Origin: Bolinopsis microptera
Taxonomy: Eukaryota > Ctenophora > Tentaculata > Lobata > Bolinopsidae
Assembly: GCF_026151205.1 (NCBI RefSeq)
Contig: NC_087078.1
Location: 3,613,675-3,677,674, forward strand
DNA: 64,000 bases
Direction of reading: 5' to 3'
Part shown: positions 21,280-32,674 of the stretch, one piece after another
Layout: every line of letters begins with the position of its first letter
Position numbering within the stretch: position 1 is the stretch's first letter
The notes under the pieces: generated by a model
Database searches by the model: none
What the model saw: only the letters and a program-made list of their open reading frames with translations
Told to the model about the DNA's origin: nothing
Made by a program: the position numbers and the translations under genes

Positions 21280-22737
21280 CTGGCAACGTTACTTAGCTCG
21301 TTATTTTAACTTGGATCATAGTACGTCATCTCATATGAGAATTGAGGCAGAATTATTGTACACTTCAAATTGGACTATTTCCTTAATATGATGTTAGAAG
21401 TTATCGGTCATGATGAATGTTGACTAGAGTCGTGTAAGATTAGGATAACACAAATTAGAGTGTGGTGCAATACGAGACGGATATAGTTCAGAGACATCAC
21501 TACTAGAGCTTGAGGAGCATTCGAGCGTCTCCAAGGCTCCCTGACCAAACATAATTAATAATTTACTTATCTGTGCTCGTATTCAACCAACAAATTTGGA
21601 AGATTTCTATTTTAACATGTGATGTTTGAAAGTTTGAACAGAAAAGGAGCATAGTTAGTAGATTTATTTACTACCTAACAAGATTTTAATCATTTCCGAT
21701 TTCACGGTAACATAATTCCAAATATACACGGTACTCCATTCCAAGTTATGAGGGTATTTTATCTCCTGTACAACTCATCCGTAATCGTTTCTCGCTGTTC
21801 AAGTCTTAATTCAATTAGTGCCGAACACCATCACAATCAGTCCTTTTAAAACAGTCAGTGATTCTTCTGCGATGTAATTGTATAATCGTTACAATCTTGA
21901 GAGTATTTCGAATACTGATGCTTATTAAGAAGACAGGTATAAGCTAAATACCATTTATCAGTTAGTCTGAAAATGGTTACTGATGATAAACACCTGTTTC
22001 TGCCGTACTCTTCTTCAAGTTTAAGTTCTGAAACTTGAATGAGGAACATTCTTGCAATTAACTAATGGTACCTGCATCAATCACCATCTCGCATGATGAT
22101 TCCTACAGCACAGCTGCTAAATGACTTCAAGTCTTGAGTCTGAAGTTAACCGATTTAAAAGCCACTTATAAAACTTCAAACGTTTTTACACCTGTTACAG
22201 AACTTTCGAGAATATCACGACCATCTTTGTCAGTTTTTATACTTGAATGCTTATTAATTTTACTGTAATGTTTCTGATGATGTATTTATTATGTTTGGAT
22301 AGTTTTTTACCGACCATATTATGGGAATGCCAAAAATATGCACATAATTTCTATCCTACATCTATACGGCATCTATCCTACATCTGTCCTACATCTTCAT
22401 TACTGCCATTTCCACATTTGACAACATTGGGGCTGGGGCAACTCGAAATTTTCACCACTTTTGTTAGAACTAAAACAACCTCACCCTCATATTATAAGGG
22501 TGACGTTTGGGAGGTAAATTTCTTGCAAAATCCGTGATACCATAAGTCATGACACTGCGATTATCAGTTTGATAGTGATACTGATAGAGTTGTTGGTGTT
22601 CGGCTGATGATCTGTAGTCAGTAGTCACTGTAACAATCACATGCAGCTGCCCGGTAATATTAGTGTAGACTCTATTGATCAACATTCAGTACTGACTGTA
22701 TTGTTGTCGTACTAGTAATCTTACCGACCTGACGCAA

Positions 22738-22779
22738 TGCGTGGCATTTCAAATATTATAATATTTGTAATGCGACGCA
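22738..22779. repeat. 42-bp near-palindrome upstream of the GPCR
   Basis: Arms of 21 bases (TGCGTGGCATTTCAAATATTA and its complement) with two mismatch pairs, about 140-180 bp before the GPCR start codon. It is conserved in the duplicate at about 32500. It may be a regulatory dyad or a tiny mobile-element relic. Confidence 0.7.
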
Positions 22780-22918
22780 CCATATACTATAAGTGTAAGT
22801 AAGGCGATCGCATGGGGTCTGTTCAATTTTTGGAGTTTCTACTTTTAAATTTTATCAGTTTTCATTAAATTGATAAAAACTATATTTTTATCAGTATGCA
22901 AAAGAGAAAGATAATCGC

Positions 22919-23962
22919 ATGAGTTCACCGGAAAATCTCGTGATGTCATCAACGACAGCACTATCTCTCAGCAATTGTGTTTTGTCTGCAATCATGTCCG
23001 GAATTCTGCTGTTTGGGGGATTGGCCAACGCTTTTTCGCTGCACTTCTTCCTAAACCAGCGCCCAGCTACCATCACTAGTGTTATATTCAGGATGATAAG
23101 CTCCGTAGATCTGATGACATGTTTTCAGGCAAGCTGGATCTCAGTTCTCCCGTTTCCAAATCTATTCCCAACAAATTCGACAAATAAATTTAATCTTACA
23201 GTTTCATAGATTAAATTAACTCTTCCTCTCTTCCTGCAGGTATTACCAGTCCTGATAACATACTGTACCAACAAATCAGATGTGGTATTCCGCTACCCCT
23301 TCCTCTGTTCCACCTGGGCCTTCCTCAACAACCTCACCACACTTCTTTCCATGTTCCTGGTGGCAGTCCTCTCCACTTCCCGCTCCCTCACTCTCCTCAG
23401 ACCCACGTGTGAGGTAACCCCACGTGTTGTGACACTCCTGTCGCTAGGATACGCGCTGGTTTTGGTGGTTGGGATTTGTTCAGTTCCACTTTGGTACCCT
23501 CATATAAACTACACGTTTAACAAGAATTATGGGTATTGTAGCATGAGGGTAGGCGAGGAGGTTAACATGGATCTCTACTTCAAGCTTATCTCCCTCTTTC
23601 TCTTCATCCCGGTAATCCCAGTGTGTGGCAGTTGTGTTATCTCCTCTTATCAGATCAGGAGATCAGTGGCAGTTACTCAAAACAATCACGTGATCACGTC
23701 CCTGAAGCTACATGCTAAACTGACAATACTGGTGGTAACCGTTATCTACATCATCTTCAACATGCCTCTGTTCGTGTTTCTGTCTATCAGCTACCACAAC
23801 GAGGGAGTTGTTTCGAAGATGTTGTCTCCGAGTCAACAGAATCTGTTGAGAGTGCTGTTGGATATTGTTTGTGTTGGACTCAACGCAGCCGTTAATCCGG
23901 TGGTTTATTTCTGTACTATGAATAATTTTAGAACTGCTTTGAGGAGGAGTATCTGTTCATAG
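22919..23962 (+). CDS. Rhodopsin-type (class A) G-protein-coupled receptor
   Basis: Two exons, 22919-23128 and 23240-23962, join in phase 0 to give 310 residues. The intron begins GCAAGC after CAG and ends CTGCAG, so it is a GC-AG intron. Seven hydrophobic segments are visible: TM1 near NCVLSAIMSGILLFGGLANAF, TM2 around SSVDLMTCFQVLPVLI (with an Asp at the 2.50-like place), TM3 after the FLCSTW Cys, then TM4-TM6, and TM7 with NPVVYF (NPxxY motif). The DRY motif after TM3 is replaced by SRS. The C-terminal tail is very short (FRTALRRSICS). It is a plasma-membrane receptor; the ligand cannot be told. It converges with the HldE-like gene, 435 bp between stop codons. An inactivated duplicate lies at 32675-33915. 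Confidence 0.9.
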
Positions 23963-24397
23963 ACGATAAAATAAAATCATTTGACTAAAGTTAAAGCTAA
24001 ACGCATTTTTTATGAAAGAAGTATTAACAGCACAAAACTACTTCAACTCTTTAGGTTTTATTTTTACAGTCAATTTCTTATCAATTATAATTAAACTTTA
24101 AAGACAACTTCCCCTCTGTTGGAATTGACACACCTGCAAAGCTTGAGCATAGACAAGTTTGAGCAGGCACAATATACATTATTTTAAAATGTTTCCCTTG
24201 AAATAACAAACGTGATAAAAGCAAACATGTTAACAAAGAAATGTGGCTGATTGAAAATAACATCAGTACTTGCGAACTTATTCAAATTATGAAAAATGCA
24301 AAGTTTGTTATTGACTGACACTGAATGAGACATGGTTAAAAAGTTATACTCATAATGGTTCAGTATGATAATCATCGTTTACAGTGTATTTACAGTT

Positions 24398-25762
24398 TTA
24401 ATTTTGAAGATCGTTTTGGTAAATGCTGGTTATCCTCTTGATGATGGCTGTTGAACTCACTCCAACCTCCAAAGGGAAAAGAACTGTACTCCCAGATATT
24501 TCTCTGCCCACAATATCATCTATAGTGTAATCACCTCCTTTTACTAGAACGTCTGGTCGTATTGCTTTTATTAATTCAATTGGAGTTTTATCCTCAAATG
24601 GTATAATCTCGTCTGCTATGTTCAGCTCTTTTAAGAAATTAATTCTAGAGTCGAGATTGTTTATCGGTCTGCTTCCACCTTTGTTTAATTTGATACTGTT
24701 ATCCGAGTTTATTCCGATGACGAGGTGATCCCCTAATCCCCGACAATAGTTCAATAACTTCAGGTGACCAACATGGATAATGTCAAAACATCCGTTTGTA
24801 AATATAACCCTCCGAGGTTTGAGGAGCCTCTCAAAGTCTACAGAGTTTAGGATGTAGCAACCGGAGGTTCCCGCTGCTATTTTACCAACTTGTGTCAATA
24901 TGTTTACCAGGTCCTGTTCGTGGTTTTTGAGTGACCCATGTTGTTGGAGGAAGACTGCAGTTGCCGTGATTAAAGCATCACCGCACCCGTTAACATCCAC
25001 TATTTTCAGGTTCTCTGCACACCCCCTCCTGATCTGAGATATTTCCTCGGCTTCGTTTTTGTAGTACAGGACCATGCCCTCTTTGTCTAATGTGCTGAGT
25101 ATATAAGAAAATCCGTGTTTTTTCAAGGTCGTCTCGGCAAATTCATCAGAATTCATTTTCTCATACTCGATGAATCTGTTCGCTTCTTCCCGGTTAGGCT
25201 TTATGAGAGTTGCTCCTTCAAACTTGGTCCAATCAGGTAAGATGGGATCAACTAAAACTGTAACCCCTGATTCCTTACACATTTGTATTACCCTGGTACA
25301 CAAGCCCCTAGTAAGAAACCCCCTATCGTAATCAGACAATATAACAACTTGCAACTCATCCAGTAAATTGACTTTAATGTGGTTAACAATCTCATTCTCA
25401 TATTCCTCACTCAACTCCTTTCTGTCGCACGGATAATCGAACCTTGACATCAACTGGTTTCCAACCATAACTCTGTTGATAACGACCATCCTGCGGTCTT
25501 CTTGCTCGAAGTTGGTGTAGCAAACCTTTTCTCCAAATAGTTCCTGGACCATTTTCGCGTCAGCCTCATGAAAACTTGAAATAAAATGTACTTTCTGGAA
25601 GAAGTCCGTCAGCGATCTGGCAACATTTCCTATACCGCCTAGGGTTGACGTTATTGTTTCCACCTTTACAGTCGGTACAGGTGCTTCTGGTGTGAGATTG
25701 GTCGACTTTCCAATGTAGTTCCTGTCAACAAGGATATCTCCCAATAGTAGAACACTCGACAT
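24398..25762 (-). CDS. hldE: HldE-like bifunctional heptose-7-phosphate kinase / heptose-1-phosphate adenylyltransferase
   Basis: A single exon of 454 residues, close to bacterial HldE (about 475). Residues 1-310 form a PfkB/ribokinase-type kinase: LLGDILVDRNYIG, LTPEAPVPTVKVE, the GG-x-x-NVARSL substrate motif, LSDYDRGFLT, LVDP, and the anion-hole and catalytic motif DVNGCGDAL with its Asp. Residues 325-454 form a nucleotidyltransferase: FTNGCFDIIHVGHLKLL with the HxGH signature, [24 protein letters not shown] and GVSSTAII. In bacteria this enzyme makes heptose-1,7-bisphosphate and then ADP-heptose for lipopolysaccharide; partner enzymes GmhA and GmhB are not in the window. Base composition resembles the neighbouring GPCR and no intron is seen. 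Its presence in a duplicated animal chromosomal block argues for old horizontal transfer or retention, not contamination. The start is the ATG at 25762; no alternative upstream. Confidence 0.93.
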   Translation of the reverse strand: MSSVLLLGDILVDRNYIGKSTNLTPEAPVPTVKVETITSTLGGIGNVARSLTDFFQKVHFISSFHEADAKMVQELFGEKVCYTNFEQEDRRMVVINRVMVGNQLMSRFDYPCDRKELSEEYENEIVNHIKVNLLDELQVVILSDYDRGFLTRGLCTRVIQMCKESGVTVLVDPILPDWTKFEGATLIKPNREEANRFIEYEKMNSDEFAETTLKKHGFSYILSTLDKEGMVLYYKNEAEEISQIRRGCAENLKIVDVNGCGDALITATAVFLQQHGSLKNHEQDLVNILTQVGKIAAGTSGCYILNSVDFERLLKPRRVIFTNGCFDIIHVGHLKLLNYCRGLGDHLVIGINSDNSIKLNKGGSRPINNLDSRINFLKELNIADEIIPFEDKTPIELIKAIRPDVLVKGGDYTIDDIVGREISGSTVLFPLEVGVSSTAIIKRITSIYQNDLQN

Positions 25763-26205
25763 GGTGCACAGCTGGGATTATTTTCAATCAGACATTTTCA
25801 TTGATTTTGAATAATTGATTTAATGATACATCAACGATGGAGAAAAGGGAAAATAGTTGAGCAACACAGCTCACCAGAATGTCCTTAACATGAACGTCTG
25901 TATAATATTAATGTATTGCCTCCATTGCATGATTTAACCATTGTATTATCTTATTATCAATTAAAACAAACAAATAGTTAAATTCGTTTCTCTAGACTAT
26001 CCTGTGGATGTTAAATAAAAATGTCACTAAACAAACGAGCACACGCACACAAACGACACCTTATAATAGCTGTAGGAGTAGTGTTATTTTAACCCATTAG
26101 TTTGCCGATTTTGATGCCGTTTAATACACTAGGTCACTTTACAGCAAAAATGAGATATCCAAAAAAGCTAATCTGTATCTCGTTTACTTTAAAAGATACA
26201 GCTAT

Positions 26206-28372
26206 GGTCGCATACGACCCACTCGTCCGGGTCGCAAACGACCCATCACGGTTTTTCGGCTTTAACTTCTGAAACAAAGACGTTAGGATAAAATAAAAAC
26301 TGTAGCATAAGTTAAAAACATATGGTCAATACTGTGTGACTCTAACTTTTTAAAAATAGAGAATTCGGGTCATTAACGACCCACTCGGCTCACTTGCTTA
26401 TTACTACATATGTCCATGTAACTTCTTGAATTCAGCCTAAAACATGACATCATAAGTGCAAACTCGCCTCTCAGCAAGTGATTATCATCATAAACTGCGA
26501 AAAATCAGTTAAATGGGTCATTAGCGACCCACTAGGATCACAAAATTGATTAATTAAATATAATGTTGTCAAACTTTTACAATTAATATTAGTATAAAAA
26601 CATGTTATATCTTGGTCATTACTCCTGTACGTTGATTTAACTTCTTAAATCGATCAACTGGGTCAATAACGACCCACTCGGAAGTTGAACCACGTCATTA
26701 ATTATCAGTATCATGCTGTTCCACCATCAAGAAAGACACTTGTAGGTCTTAATTCCACGCAAACCACGGGTGGATGATCACTAGCTCACTAGCTCTCCTG
26801 AGATCTGGAGTCTCAAGGTGATCTGCAGATCACGTCACCCAATCACTGACGAATAATGAGCAGAATTGGATTGATAGGTAGGTGAGTTTATCAGCTGTTA
26901 GTACACGACCGTAATGTCGTGAGACAACAAACAACGTGCCTATCTTTTCCCGATTCCTAAAAAGTCCAAGAAGAACTATACAACTGCTGGATTCAGATTT
27001 CAGATGGCTGCATCTACTCATTTCGCAGCCTCCTTTCTTTACTTCTTAGGGGCCGTTCAAATATTACGTAATCACTTATTGGACAATTTTTACCCCCCGT
27101 CCCACCGCACCACATAGCTATTATGTTAAAATTACACTAGCGTAATCATTTGGAAATCCCCCTCCCTCTCGGCCAATTACGTTATACTTGGTTTCGTTTT
27201 GAAAGCTGCCTCGTTGTTGCGGGGTTGTTACCCAAAACGAAGTAGTTGTCTGAGAGATTGCAGGTTGCAGCACCGCCAGCCAGATGGGGGGGGGGGGTGC
27301 TTTTTCCTTGTCCTTCTTCACAGAGCTGTAGATGTAGCCATCTGAATGCAGCAGTTGTTTAGTTATTCTCGTACTTTCTAGGAATGTCAAACAGATTGGC
27401 ATGTTGGATTAGAATATGCAATTTGACCGCTCTTCTTTCAGTATTTACCCAAGGTTACAGGATATCTCGTATACTTCGTTCAGGGTATTTTTCTTGAGTG
27501 ACATGATCTGATCACCGTGGGACCCTGGGTCTCAAGCAGTTGTAGCAGGTCGTTTACCAAGATTCGAAATTGACGAAAAAGGTAACAGAACCTAATAAGC
27601 AACAACAACAGTATGGCTATTACCTAGCAAGTTAGGAACGAGGGCCGATCTCCTTTTCTTTTGCGACACGGCCACGGTCCTTTCGGTACAGATTTTCACG
27701 CACCATAGTCAGGACGCAACTCCAGGCATATGCAGTCGTGTTATTCTCGCAGCTTTTTGATGAGTGATGACTGCCCTTCAGTTGGCCCTGGATCTCAGGA
27801 GGGCTAGTTGTCAGCCACCGTGGTTTGTGTGGAATTAAGACCTACGAGTGTCTTTCTTGATGGTGGAACAGCATGATAATTAATGACGTGGTTCAACTTC
27901 CGAGTGGGTCGTTTATGACCCAGTTAGTCGATTTAAGAAGTTAAATCAACGTACAGGAGTAATGACCAAGATAAAGCATGTTTTTAAACTAATATTTGTA
28001 AAAGTTTGACAACATTGTATTTAATTTATCAATTTTGTGGTCCTAGTGGGTCGCTAATGACCCATTTAACCGATTTTTCGCAGTTTATGATGATAATCAC
28101 TTGCTGAGAGGCGAGTTTGCACTTATGATGTCATGTTTTAGTCTGAATTCAAGAAGTTACATGGACATATGCAGTAATAAGCAAGTAAGCCGAGTGGGTC
28201 GTTAATGACCCAAATTCTTTATTTCTAAAAAGTTAGAGTCACACAGTATTGATCATATGTTTTTAACTTATGCTACAGTTTTAATTTTATCCTAACGTCT
28301 TTGTTTCAGAAGTTAAAGCCGAAAAACCGTGATGGGTCGTTTGCGACCCGGACGAGTGGGTCGTATGCGACC
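26206..28372. mobile_element. Fold-back DNA element with about 560-bp inverted arms
   Basis: Left arm 26206-26773 and right arm 27815-28372 are inverted copies separated by about 1.04 kb. Each arm contains five copies of a 16-bp palindrome of type GGGTCRTTAACGACCC: left at 26206, 26229, 26367, 26515 and 26660; right at 27906, 28048, 28196, 28334 and 28358. The spacer has no transposase ORF, so it is non-autonomous. The spacer holds a nested unit starting AGGGGCCGTTCAAATATTACG (27050) that also recurs near 28755-29845. Left-flank sequence TTAACCCATTAG suggests a piggyBac-type edge, but no matching right edge or target duplication was found; the superfamily is unresolved. Confidence 0.8.
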
Positions 28373-28529
28373 GCAGTTAGTAAACAGCGTCTAGCTCTGT
28401 TTGTGAACATTTGATTATCACGGGCTTTTCATTTGTCTCAAGGAAATTGTTGCCCGCAACTATTTTGTTCTCAAAAAAATATATTATCAATTAATCTATA
28501 ATATAACTTTATAACAAACCTTATGGCGA

Positions 28530-29940
28530 ACTCAATACGGACAACATCTCATGAGGGTAAAGGAAATATTTCTACGATGACAAGACGGTGTTAGTGTAAC
28601 TTATTGTTTCCATAGGGTGTTGTAGGCTAATGATCTTAGAATCGAGTAAAATAACAATAAGAACATGCTACTCATGAGTCATGAGTCAGCCTACCGTTTG
28701 GTAACTAGAAAATAAGTCTGGTAAGTTCTTGAGGGGTTAAGTTCGGGATTAGGGTTGTTCACATATTACGCAATCAGGTAGGTACTATTAATAGGTACGA
28801 ACTTCAGAAAACCGAACAAAATATTTTAGGCTCATAATGATCATGGTAGCATGAACCGTGGAAAAATTGGTTTCCAGAAATCCACTATTGTTTCCATAGA
28901 GTAGTGTAAGCTAATGATCTTAGAATTGAATAAATAAAAATCTGGTAACTAGAAAATAAGTCTGGTTAGTTCTTGAGGGGTTAAGTTTGGGATTAGGGTC
29001 GTTCACATATTACGCAATCAGCCGAAGGGGGAGGGGGTTCCCAAATGATTATGGTTGATAATTATCAGAGTAGCATGAAACATGATCAAAAGTAGTGTCA
29101 GGACTTCCAAAAATCGTATATCGAGAGGTAGGTACTACTACTAGGTACGAACTTTAGAAAATCGAACAAAATATATTAGGCTCATAATTATTCAGGGTAG
29201 CATGAAACATGTAGTTTCCGAAAAAACTTTGAAACAAATTCGACTTCCGAGTATTTTCGGTCCGAGTAATTCTCGATACGATGGGTTTTCAGGAACCCAC
29301 TTTCACTGGCATTTCTTTACCCACTCGTCTGCTGACGTAACATTGTTAGCCAAAAATGTCCCTAAAACTTGACCACTAGACATAAACTTGACCAATAGAC
29401 ATAAACTTGGCCACTATAAATATAAAACTTGACCACTAGACATAAATTTGACCAATTAGAGATACCCCAATCAATATCTGGAAAACTGCAAACATTCGCA
29501 TGACGATGACTTACCCCACTTAAGAAATTGTACGTGAAGATGAACAAAGGCAAAGATGAGGAAATAAAATAATAATCAGCTCATAAGGTTAGTTGGGGGT
29601 TAATTTGTTAAGTGACATCGAATCATGAAATTTGGACAACAGCTCATGAGGTTAAAGGAAATATTTCTAGGAAGACATGACGGTGTTAGTGTAACTTATT
29701 GTTTCCATAGGGTAGTGTAAGCTAATGATCTTAGAATTGAATAACTAACAATAACTAACAATAAGTCAGCCTACCGTCTGGTAACTAGAAAATAAGTCTG
29801 GTTAGTTCTTGAGGGGTTAAGTTTGGGATTAGGGTCGTTCACATATTACGCAATCAGCCGAAGGGGGAGGGGGTTTCCAAATGATTATGGTTGATAATGA
29901 TCAGAGTAGCATGAAACATGAACAAAAGTAGTTTCAGGTG
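28530..29940. repeat. Degenerate repeat cluster (three partial copies of a several-hundred-bp unit)
   Basis: Shared blocks such as TTGTTTCCATAGGGTAGTGT, AAATAAGTCTGGTTAGTTCT and AGGGTCGTTCACATATTACG recur at about 28600/28885/29698, 28705/28950/29790 and 28755/28995/29840. The second and third copies share a long run including AGCCGAAGGGGGAGGGGGTT. A small (about 22-bp) tandem array of ACTTGACCA(C/A)TAGACATAAA lies at 29366-29459. The third copy abuts the left edge of segmental duplication copy 2 at 29940. Confidence 0.8.
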
Positions 29941-30188
29941 CTGGCAACGTTAAATAGCTCGTTATTTCAATTTGGATTATAGCACGTCATCTCATATGAT
30001 TTGATTTGAAACTTTTACAAAATAGCAAATATACAAATGTACAGCAAATCTAACAAACATATAAAATGGGCCGAAATGTATAAATGCTATAAAGCGTGGG
30101 TCAGTGAAACAAGTACAGAGAACAACTTTTAAAACACGAGGTTTATGGCCGCCCAAAGTCTCAATAACGTCACCTCCACCTAGTAATA

Positions 30189-30266
30189 AAATTATGAAAT
30201 ATGAAGTGTGAAACAAATTATGAAATATGAAGTGTGAAACAAATTATGAAATATGATGTGTGAAAC
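30189..30266. repeat. 26-bp tandem repeat, three units
   Basis: Three units of AAATTATGAAATATGAAGTG plus TGAAAC within the 3' region of the retroposon. Confidence 0.9.
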
Positions 30267-30390
30267 AATCAAGAAATAGCTCGTATATAAATTATAAAAT
30301 TGTCTCTCAAATACAGATAACGTCCGAAAACTATTAAGATACACAATACTCATTCAAATACTGATCAGTGTCCGAGAGACATGAATTGCT

Positions 30391-31056
30391 TCATGGTGGT
30401 TTCTTATCACGGCTACAGACTTTCCCGTACCGGATATAGTGGTCGAGATGAGTCTGTTCAGCCCTCTTCTTCTTCAGGTCGGTAACCAGATGTTTCCTCG
30501 TTGCTCGTTCTTCGCTAGATCTATCTGGACAGATCCATACATTTTTGTGGGTATCAACTAGCCTCAGTCTTCCTGTTTTCATCAGAATCTGTTGAACCGC
30601 TGTTGAGCTTGGGACAGTGATCTTTACTGGTCGGATAGTCGTACTACCTGGCCTCTTCCTGCCGACTCTAGTCGCTTCGAAGTGAGGTTTCTCCCAAATC
30701 TCCTCCAGAACTGCGGTTACTAGCGCTGGAAGCTGTTCTCCCTCTTCTTCTTTCAACCCAAACACAATCAGTTTCTTGCTCCTGTCCTCCTCTGCAGCCA
30801 CACTCTTCATCACCTTCTTCAGGATGTTACTGTTGCAGACCGTACCACTTGCACTGTTCTGTTGTACAGCTGCACTGTAGCTCTTAATCCCTGACTCCAC
30901 CGTTCTTTGCACTGTCTCCTTAACCGACGTCTTAAACAACTGTAGTTCTTTGTCCTTCTGCACAAGCAGCTGGCCCTGCAGCCTGATCAACTTATCCTTG
31001 TCTTCTAACGCTTCCGTCTTCAAGAAGCGTTGATGGGGTCCGTAGTCCCCACACAT
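30391..31056 (-). CDS. LINE ORF1-like protein (coiled coil plus RRM-like domain)
   Basis: A 221-residue frame beginning at ATG 31056. It starts with a coiled coil (EDKDKLIRLQGQLLVQKDKE and onwards). A domain typical of L1/CR1-type ORF1 proteins follows: EEDRSKKLIVFGLKEEE, then RVGRKRPGSTTIRPVKITV, then VWICPDRSSEERATRK. Proteins of this kind bind the element RNA. The frame is intact, and the insertion boundaries enclose the whole ORF plus about 45 bp of leader. Confidence 0.8.
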   Translation of the reverse strand: MCGDYGPHQRFLKTEALEDKDKLIRLQGQLLVQKDKELQLFKTSVKETVQRTVESGIKSYSAAVQQNSASGTVCNSNILKKVMKSVAAEEDRSKKLIVFGLKEEEGEQLPALVTAVLEEIWEKPHFEATRVGRKRPGSTTIRPVKITVPSSTAVQQILMKTGRLRLVDTHKNVWICPDRSSEERATRKHLVTDLKKKRAEQTHLDHYIRYGKVCSRDKKPP

Positions 31057-32674
31057 AGTATCATGTCCTTGTTTTACTGACTACTTCAATGAAGATCGTA
31101 CATATGAGAATTGAGGCAGAATTATTGTACACTTCAGATTGGACTATGTCCTTAATATGATGTTAGAAGTTATCGGTCATAATGAATGTTAACTAGAGTC
31201 GTGTAAGATTAGGATCACGCAAATTAGAGTGTGGTGCAATACGAGACGGATAACAGTTATAGTTCAGAGACATCACTACTAGAGGAGCATTGGAGCGTCT
31301 CCAACTCTCCAAGACTCTCTGACCAAACATAATTAATAATTTACTTATTTTTGCTCATATTCAACCAAGATTTCTATTTTAACATGTGATGTTTGAACAG
31401 AAAAGGAGCATAGTTAATAGATTTATTTACTACCTAACAAGATTTTAATCATTTCCGATTTCACGGTAACATAATTCCAAATATACACGAAACTCCATTC
31501 CAAGTTATGAGGGTATTTTATCTCCTGTACAACTCATCCGTAATCGTTTCTCGCTGTTCCAGTCTTAATTCAAGTGCCGAATACCCCCACCATCAGTCCT
31601 TTTAGAACAGTCAGTGATTCTTCTGTGATTTAATTGTATAATCGTTACAATCTTGAGAGTATTTCGAATACTGATGCTTAATGCTTATTAAGAAGACAGG
31701 TATAAGCTAAATACCATTTATCAGTGAGTTTGAAAATGGTTACCGATGATAAACACCTGTTTCTGCCGTACTCTTCTTCAAGTTTAAGTTCTGAAACTTG
31801 AATGAGGAACATTCTCGCAATTAACTAATGGTACCTGCATCAATCATCATCTCGCATGATGATTCCTACAGCACAGCTGCTAAATGACTTCAAGTCTTGA
31901 GTCTGAAGTTAACCGATTTAAAAGCCACTTATAAAACTTCAAACGTTTTTACACCTGTTACAGAACTTTCGAGAATATCACGACCATCTTTGTCAGTTTT
32001 TATACTTGAATGCTTATTAATTTTACAGTAATGTTTCTGATGATGTATTTATTATGTTTGGATAGTTTTTTACCGACCATATTATGGGAATGCCAATAAA
32101 GATGCACATAATTTCTATCCTACATATTCTATACGGCATCTATCCTACATCTGTCCTACATCTTCATTACTGCCATTTCCACATTTTATAACATTGGGGC
32201 TGGGGCAACTCGAAATTTTCACCACTTTTGTTAGAACTAAAACAACCTCACCATCATATTATAAGGGTGACGTTTGGGAGGTAAATTTCTTGCAAAATCC
32301 GTGATACCTTAAGTCATGACACTGCGATTATCAGTCTGATAGTGATAGAGTTGTTGGTGTTCGGCTGATGATCTGTAGTCAGTAGTCACTGTAACAATCA
32401 CATGCAGCTGCCCGGTAATTATCAGTGTAGATTCCATTGATCAACATTCAGTACTGACTGTATTGTTGTCGTACTAGTAATCTTACCGACCTGACGCAAT
32501 GCGTGGCATTTCAAATATTATAATATTTGTAATGCGACGCACCATATACTATTAGTAAGGCGATCGCATGGGGTCTGTTCAATTTTTGGAGTTTCTACTT
32601 TTAAATTTTATCAGTTTTCATCAAATTGATAAAAACTATACTTTTATCAGTATGCAAAAGAGAAAGATAATCGC

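Larger units (their letters stand above)
21280..26463. repeat. Segmental duplication, copy 1 (GPCR plus HldE block)
   Basis: Nearly the same sequence recurs at 29940-36510. The left edge begins at GCTGGCAACGTTA and the right edge falls at CATAAGTGCAAAC, inside the fold-back element. Copy 1 carries an intact GPCR and an intact HldE-like gene. By eye the two copies differ by scattered substitutions and small indels of a few percent at most. Confidence 0.95.
30000..31100 (-). mobile_element. Non-autonomous LINE-like retroposon carrying only an ORF1
   Basis: An 1101-bp insertion absent from copy 1 of the duplication, flanked by the 7-bp target duplication CATATGA (29993-29999 and 31101-31107). 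It contains one ORF on the minus strand and a 3' region ending in tandem CAAAT units at the low-coordinate side. No endonuclease or RT is present, so it resembles HAL1-type half-LINEs mobilised in trans. Confidence 0.85.

Noticed and set aside
24398-25762. HldE as bacterial contamination
   Set aside because: It lies beside a spliced GPCR in a duplicated block with eukaryotic transposon insertions in the second copy, and its base composition matches its surroundings.
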